A DNA stretch of 64,000 nt from Aporrectodea caliginosa (lineage: Eukaryota > Annelida > Clitellata > Crassiclitellata > Lumbricidae): positions 789,001 through 853,000 of the forward strand of contig JACEVL010000148.1 in assembly GCA_020284085.1 (NCBI GenBank). Direction: 5' to 3'. Both the position numbers and the translations under genes were made by a program. Below are positions 59,401-64,000 of this stretch, one piece after another; within the stretch, counting starts at the first letter, position 1; each line of letters opens with the position of its first letter. Under the pieces are notes generated by a model. It was not told the origin of the DNA. It worked only from the letters and a program-made list of their open reading frames with translations, and ran no database searches.

Positions 59401-61060
59401 TGGTGAGGATTCTATCACCTGTGCACAACAAAATCCTCGAGAATTAAAACACAACTACAAACAGTAAGTCCTGAAAATCTTGCGATGTGGACATTATGAT
59501 AATAGTGGTTTTAGATATCATTAGATTAGAAGGACCACATGGCTGCTTAGGGACCCTGTGTCTGCCATTTATAACAATATACAAAATTACAAACTCATTA
59601 ATAATATTCTTTATTGAAACAATCCGGTTGACAAACTGCAACTGGTTACAGTGTACAGTTATGCAATTGAAACAATTCACAAGAACACAAATGACAGAAG
59701 ACATAAATCTTAACTACTTACAGAACAGACAGCCTGCAATACACGGAGCTAATAGCAGCCTACAAAGCATGTCCGCCTACGGGCTCGATTTTGGTACATC
59801 TCGCTCTCTATGCCAGTGTGTTATCCAATGCGCTATCGGAACACTGAAAAGTTCTGTTATTATAAAAAATGTCACCTTCTTTGCCTTCAAGCAGATTGGC
59901 AATGTGCTGTTGGTGACTGGCTCTGAGCGATTCTAAGAAGACTGCGAATGTGTTGGCATCGTTTTCCATCAGCCAGCCGATGAGGCGGGAGTTCATTTCC
60001 ATGTCCTTCTTCTCGGCCTTGATCCACTGTCGATCCCTGTCCTCGAGAACATCTCTTGCCAGGAGTTCCAGGAGCAGGAACCCCTTCGGATCGATCGTGC
60101 GCTTCAGGACGTCATGATGTTCTTGCAACAGACGCTGGTGGCTCAGCGTCATCTCGCCATCAGAGTCATCTGCGATGGAAAAACATGACTTTACATTACA
60201 TTACGAACTATTACAGCACCACCTGCACTCCTTTATCGGTTGAGACCTCGATGGCCATGGTCGCCTTACAGAAGAAGCTGTATGCCTTCCAAAAGTGATG
60301 CCTGGGGAGAACCTTGTGACTCCCGTATACTACGCAACTGTATTTTGCTATTGCCCTCCTTCCAAAGTTCAGAAGTGCTCTCTCTCTCTCTCTCTGTCCT
60401 TCTCTGTCTGTCTCTCTCTAACTCTGTCTGTTTGTCTGTCTGTCTCTAACTCTGTCTGTTTGTCTGTCTGTCTCTAACTCTGTCTGTTTGTCTGTCTGTC
60501 TCTCTCACTATCTCTATCACTATCTCTTCTCTCTCTCGCATTCTCTCTCTGGTCACTTTCAAGTGAAACCAATGTTAAAGTTACAGTCTATTTGAGAAGC
60601 CAAGTCGAAATCCAGTAAGTATTAACCCCGAGGCTCAATCTGAATGTTATAATGTTCTGTTACTTAACCCTGAGAGTCTGAACCTTGGTGGCCAATGTTC
60701 ATCTCCTGGTCAGGTAACGACGAAAAATCGTTCACAGATCGTCAGCATGCAAAATCACAGAATCCATTACATTACCATTTACACAAGTAAGTATGTATGT
60801 ATCTGGCTCCATATATATCACAATTAGGTACATCCTATGGACTAAACTCTGCCATTGCCCTACCTGTGGCAGTGCCGGTCCCAAGCCTGGTGACAGGAGG
60901 AGGGCAAAGATAATCATCTGTTTATGACACAGTGTCTTTACACTGCAACCAACCAATACACTCAGAATGAACTCTCAACCGAAACGTACCTGCAAGGTGC
61001 CGAGTTCTCTTTTCAGACGAAACAGATGACTGAAGTCCAGCATTTGCCTTCTGGCCTTTT
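56420..61060 (-). CDS. CARD-CARD-TRADD-N-like adaptor protein (5' end uncertain)
   Basis: Minus-strand exons with agreeing phases: 61060-60990, 60169-59876 (CARD), 59418-59137 (second CARD-like domain), 58328-57933 (TRADD-N-like), 57397-57333, 56578-56420 with stop TGA. They give about 422 residues. Start exon not certain: 63066-63032 (MTGLVAFVQVS) has an ATG, no stop and the right phase, but may be coincidence. Predicted order: Lys/Ser-rich N terminus, CARD, CARD, all-alpha/beta domain, Ser-rich linker, short C-terminal block (FVFMSSVSSLWRDGLSDKEF). CARDs form homotypic signalling complexes in apoptosis and innate immunity. The combination suggests a cytosolic receptor-proximal adaptor; there is no NACHT or caspase domain in the exons seen. 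Confidence 0.75.
56681..56983. mobile_element. Inverted-repeat element rich in CCATGACTTT words
   Basis: Left end CAGGTATGCCACAAGG, right end (reversed) CAGGGTTGCCACGCATCC. The interior repeats TTCCATGACTTT many times on the plus strand. No transposase. A target duplication is not clear. In the 5' flank of the CARD gene's last exon. Confidence 0.55.
57933..58328 (-). CDS. Exon for TRADD N-terminal-like domain of the CARD protein
   Basis: A 396-nt exon, acceptor TCTGTTCTACTCAG, donor TCTTCAG|GTACTG, 131 full codons. It reads INVECVCIHIESYIIFYFFC, PSLVSLNQLWLLYQSGQLQN and TQFKVTVSKSDYKLCKKRL. The pattern of a beta strand, Cys-x-Ser, LxxLWxxYxSGxLxxL helix, then strand and ExxC/SDYxxC matches my recollection of the TRADD N-terminal fold (FLRAYREGALRAAL in human TRADD) and TRADD-like N domains of marine invertebrates. 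This assignment is by pattern only. Confidence 0.5.
59137..59418 (-). CDS. Exon for second CARD-like domain
   Basis: A 282-nt exon, acceptor TTGTGCACAG, donor CAAG|GTGGGC, phase 1-1. It reads LLAILLDAKVGLVDMLYSCG, AISKTDYQRICVRSTDYQIN, KKLLKVLMRSSDVTWQYFFE and GLKETKQSHLLKYFGQ. The CARD pattern is clear: a bottom/turn (G.IS..DY..I), a kinase-like KLL..L helix, and the W..F...L..T.Q.HLL ending. It is more diverged than the first CARD. Confidence 0.75.
59593..59840 (-). mobile_element. tRNA-derived SINE in a CARD-gene intron
   Basis: Matches 25047-25213 over its body and 16985-17232 through its head (ATCCAATGCGCTATCGG at the right end reversed gives the box-A side). Ends 36 bp from the first CARD exon's donor, in the same orientation as the gene. 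Confidence 0.8.
59876..60169 (-). CDS. Exon for first CARD domain
   Basis: A 294-nt exon, acceptor CATCGCAG, donor GAAG|GTGACA, phase 1-1. It reads LLQEHHDVLKRTIDPKGFLL, LELLARDVLEDRDRQWIKAE, NSRLIGWLMENDANTFAVFL and ESLRASHQQHIANLLEG. This follows the CARD consensus closely: LL..LR..I.P..LL..L....VL...D...I......... L...L......F..FL..L....Q..IA.LL. Confidence 0.85.
60377..60545. repeat. (CT)n / TCTG simple repeat
   Basis: CT-rich tract with three near-identical TCTAACTCTGTCTGTTTGTC units, in the intron of the CARD gene between 60990 and 60169. Confidence 0.9.
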
Positions 61061-61234
61061 CTGTGTTGAAAACACGTTAAATGGGAACCCATACAAACCA
61101 GCCTGCTTCATACAGTTACAATCCACTGCAGGACACTGGAATGGATTCTGTTAAATGAAAGACAAAACAAATTCAACATACAAATATCTCATAGCCAGAT
61201 ATCAAGAAAAGTTCTCTTAAAGATATATGTTTTC

Positions 61235-61330
61235 ATTCATTCATTCATTTCAAGAATTTATATAGCGCCTCTTCAAGAAGCCTATTCAGAGGCACTCCTA
61301 GTCCAACCACAGTGATAAAAATAAGTCTTA
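61235..61330 (-). repeat. LINE/SINE 3' tail relic
   Basis: (CATT)n, then TTTATATAGCGCCTC...TTCAGAGGCACTC, the reverse of the shared hairpin. Confidence 0.75.
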
Positions 61331-62594
61331 AGGAGCCTGTAGAACTCAGCTAATTGACAACAACTTACTTATTTGTACTGAGGTAAACACCAAAGCAAAG
61401 CTAAGGATTTACACTCCTAAAAAGTGGCTAATTTCAGCCTGATTCCCCAGATCTGAGATACATCACCTCTGACTTGAGATCCAGCCACTGAAATATGAGA
61501 TTTGCCAACTAAAAGAGAAGGCCTGTCACCTAAACTACAAAAATACCATTAGCAGTCCCTCTAACAACTGCACAAGGTATCTTTTTGTCCCTCAGGCTTG
61601 GTTGAAGAAGTTTTGCTACTGCTGGCCCTGTCTCCTAGAAGTCTTCCTTTAAGCATCAGAAATGAGTAAATCAGTGTCCTTCGTTGTTCCGCAAGTGCAT
61701 GAAGTCTGTTCTGTTTGACCGTGGGTCTTCCCCTCTTTGTCCAGAGCTCTGCTCATGAATTTTTTTCTTGAAATGCACTTTACAAGTTTTCACTTACATT
61801 ATGTTAAAGTAGGAGATCAACCACTCAAAATTTGATATTCGCACATGTTTTTGTTATCTCATATGATAATCTGAGTTGAGCTTAGTCCTTTATAACACGT
61901 TATTTAATTTGTTTAGCAATGTGCTTTCGCCACAATTACTGCCAAAACATTTCATGCTTCCAACAGAGCAAATAGAAAGTATCAGTTATGGATTTGCCAA
62001 AATTTGCTTATGTTTTAGATTGTTAAAATTTCAAGGACCACCACCTCTGGGTATGCAATTTAACCGACTGCTTGGCCAGTCCGATATATGAACATAAACG
62101 TGTCACTGTCAAGAACACATCCTCTAAGACTTCTATAGCGCCGTTATTATAACGATGGTCGTTTCAAGTGAAGCCGTAGTCAAGTCCAGTTTCTCTACAG
62201 ATCAAATTCGATCAGAAAGAGAAACCAGAGGTCAAGCTACTGGAGAGTACTCAAGCTGAGTTTCAACTTTAGTTCTGAATAGCACTGGAGGACTAACAAA
62301 GTACGCAGTGTATATGCATTTTCGTGACGTATTCATATCTGAGCGCAGTAGGGCATGGGTGTATGTATATCAAATGCTTTGTTTTTAACCCTTTAATATG
62401 TTTAGTTGAAATAGCTAGCGTAGGCGAGTGGTGTTTACTTGCCTCTGATTTGCTTAGGCATACACTATCGAGTAACACCTATGCATACGCACAATCGTGT
62501 AGAAATGTTAGCATCTGACGCGTAACAATTTTATGACCGCTTAGCATCATTAAAGTGCATTTATTTATTAGTTACATTTACTGTTCTGCTCCAG

Positions 62595-62671
62595 GCATTA
62601 AATATAACGATGAGAGATGTAAACACAGAGACAGATTAACGGAGGAGGAATCACCACTAGAGCCAAGAGAG
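62595..62671 (+). CDS. Candidate plus-strand exon, unassigned
   Basis: Bounded by a good acceptor (CTGTTCTGCTCCAG) and a plausible donor (GAG|GTATCT). The open phase 1-0 frame reads YNDERCKHRDRLTEEESPLE. Its phase does not match the Trio-like exon at 32116 directly. It may be an exon of that gene after an unseen exon, of another gene, or chance. Confidence 0.3.
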
Positions 62672-63096
62672 GTATCTATATCCGGTATCGATGGCAGATT
62701 CGAGTTTTTAAGTCATTTTGTAGCACTTCCATTTTGCCAATGACGATAATTTCGAACACAATTTCTGAATAATGTGAAATGTGGCAGCGATATATTATTC
62801 AAGTAAAAATTATGTACACGCATTTAGAGTATTACACATTAATTTTTTTCTTTAAAATTATGGTTTTTAACTGTAAAAATATGAATGCTCTCCAGCAACA
62901 CCGCTTCCATTGATTAGTCTTGGAACAGTGCATGCTACCTTAATAATATACCTATCTCACATGGGTTGAATAAAATATTTGTGGACAAGCTTGCATGGCA
63001 CATAAGTGGCAGAGAACTGGTGGAGTTCTACCTGCTGACCTGAACAAAAGCTACTAAGCCTGTCATCAATCAATCAATCAATATTCATTTAATTTC

Positions 63097-63699
63097 ATGT
63101 ACTGTGTTGTAAGCTATGAATCGGATCACCTGAAATGGAATACACACATACTAGAAATCACTAAGAAAATTTCAAAAAACATTGGCATTATTCGTAGAAT
63201 ATCCTACCTTCTTCCTCCCCACATACTTAACAACTTATACTTTACCCTTATATATCCTTACTTGACTTACTGCAACTTCATCTGGACTTCAACTTACGAC
63301 GCCCACCTGATGAATCTAAGGGTCATTCAGAAAAAGGCCATAAGACTAATCACAAGATCTGCTGCTAATTCCCATACCAGACCTCTGTATCTGAAATTTA
63401 ATCTTTTAAATCTTTCTCAAATTAAGTTTATTCAAACTGGTGTGTTTATGTACCAGTATGGCAGAAATATCCTCCCTCCTGCTTTTCTCTCCTATTTCAG
63501 CCCAATTATACCTATCAATGACACTAGAAGCAATAGAGAATACTCATGCATCTTCGCAAGAACAAACTCACGTAAGTTCTCAATCAAATACCAAGGTCCT
63601 CTCGTTTGGAATAACCTTCCTTTGGTCATTCGTGAGGCTAAGAGCCTCGTTCATTTTAAACACTTGATCCGTGCACACGCAATGAGTACTATTATGTAG
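63097..63699 (+). pseudogene. LINE reverse-transcriptase C-terminal part, 200 codons open
   Basis: Open frame with HLKWNTHILEITKKISKNIG, LYFTLIYPYLTYCNFIWTST, LMNLRVIQKKAIRLITRSAA and NSRKFSIKYQGPLVWNNLP, then stop. These are the post-palm segments of L2/CR1/Jockey-type ORF2 (YFxLIxPYLxYC, QKKAIR). The palm with FADD is missing, so it is a 5'-truncated copy, as target-primed reverse transcription usually leaves. It lacks internal stops and is the least decayed LINE here. Same family as the outer LINE at 45850-47215. Confidence 0.85.
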
Positions 63700-64000
63700 C
63701 TTTTTGTGCTATATCTCATTCTATTGATTGCCCGTTATCCAATTTAAAGTGTACTGCCTGATACAATTATAAGGTTGTAATGCTTGTTATACTTAATGCT
63801 CTGTGTCTTGGCAGTGCCTTGTTGTTCTTATGTTCTCATAACGGTGCTTAGTTTTATTAGCATTTGATTTTTGGTTGTTTCTGTTTAATTTCTTTGATTT
63901 TGTTGAGTAGGGATGGAATTCCCCTGCCGTCCATTTAGTCCTAGAAAATAACTTGCAAGTTTTGCTATATAGTTAAAGCAATTAGGCCCCTATTCAGCGG

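Noticed and set aside
62595..62671. Direct splice of this block to the Trio-like exon at 32116
   Set aside because: 32116 ends in phase 0, and entry in phase 0 here meets a stop after 14 codons.

Overview
This is animal genomic DNA, not bacterial. It has split genes with GT/AG introns, huge microsatellite and minisatellite load, tRNA-derived SINEs, decayed CR1/L2-type LINEs and short inverted-repeat DNA elements. Coding content is a few percent. The mix (Trio/Kalirin, GLT8D-type glycosyltransferase, CARD/TRADD-like adaptor, tailed SINEs) suggests a marine invertebrate; the phylum cannot be fixed from the sequence alone.

Three genes can be assembled by joining exons whose reading phases agree. 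(1) On the + strand, about 6.0-32.1 kb, lies the inter-GEF linker part of a Trio/Kalirin RhoGEF: exons 5960-6041, 9449-9572 and 32027-32116, a possible alternative exon 6697-6826, and a probable internal first exon (14786-14944) behind a GC-rich promoter region with YY1- and NRF1-like motifs. Both GEF units lie outside the recognised exons. (2) On the - strand, 54497 to 48200, is an apparently complete nine-exon GLT8D1/GLT8D2-like glycosyltransferase family 8 gene of 365 residues. (3) On the - strand, about 61.1 (possibly 63.1) to 56.4 kb, is a gene for a protein with two CARD domains followed by a domain resembling the TRADD N-terminal fold, so an apoptosis or innate-immunity adaptor.

Layout: 0-5.9 kb is repeats and intron, ending in a minisatellite that packs nuclear-receptor DR1 half-sites against the Trio exon at 5960. 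6-32 kb is Trio exons in repeat-rich introns, with a GC-rich island at 12.9-14.8 kb and a pure 0.6 kb GTAT array at 18.6-19.3 kb. 34.5-42.4 kb is one satellite array of a roughly 20-bp unit with higher-order structure. 42.4-48 kb is transposon debris. 48-61 kb holds the two minus-strand genes. 61-64 kb ends in a LINE reverse-transcriptase 3' part.

Mobile-element content is unusually legible: four hAT-like miniature elements with 8-bp target duplications (three perfect), a family of five ~71-bp palindromic TTAA-flanked elements, and SINEs that share their 3' hairpin with the 3' end of the local LINEs, where it also encodes the LINE stop codon. The many long periodic ORFs are products of repeats, not genes.
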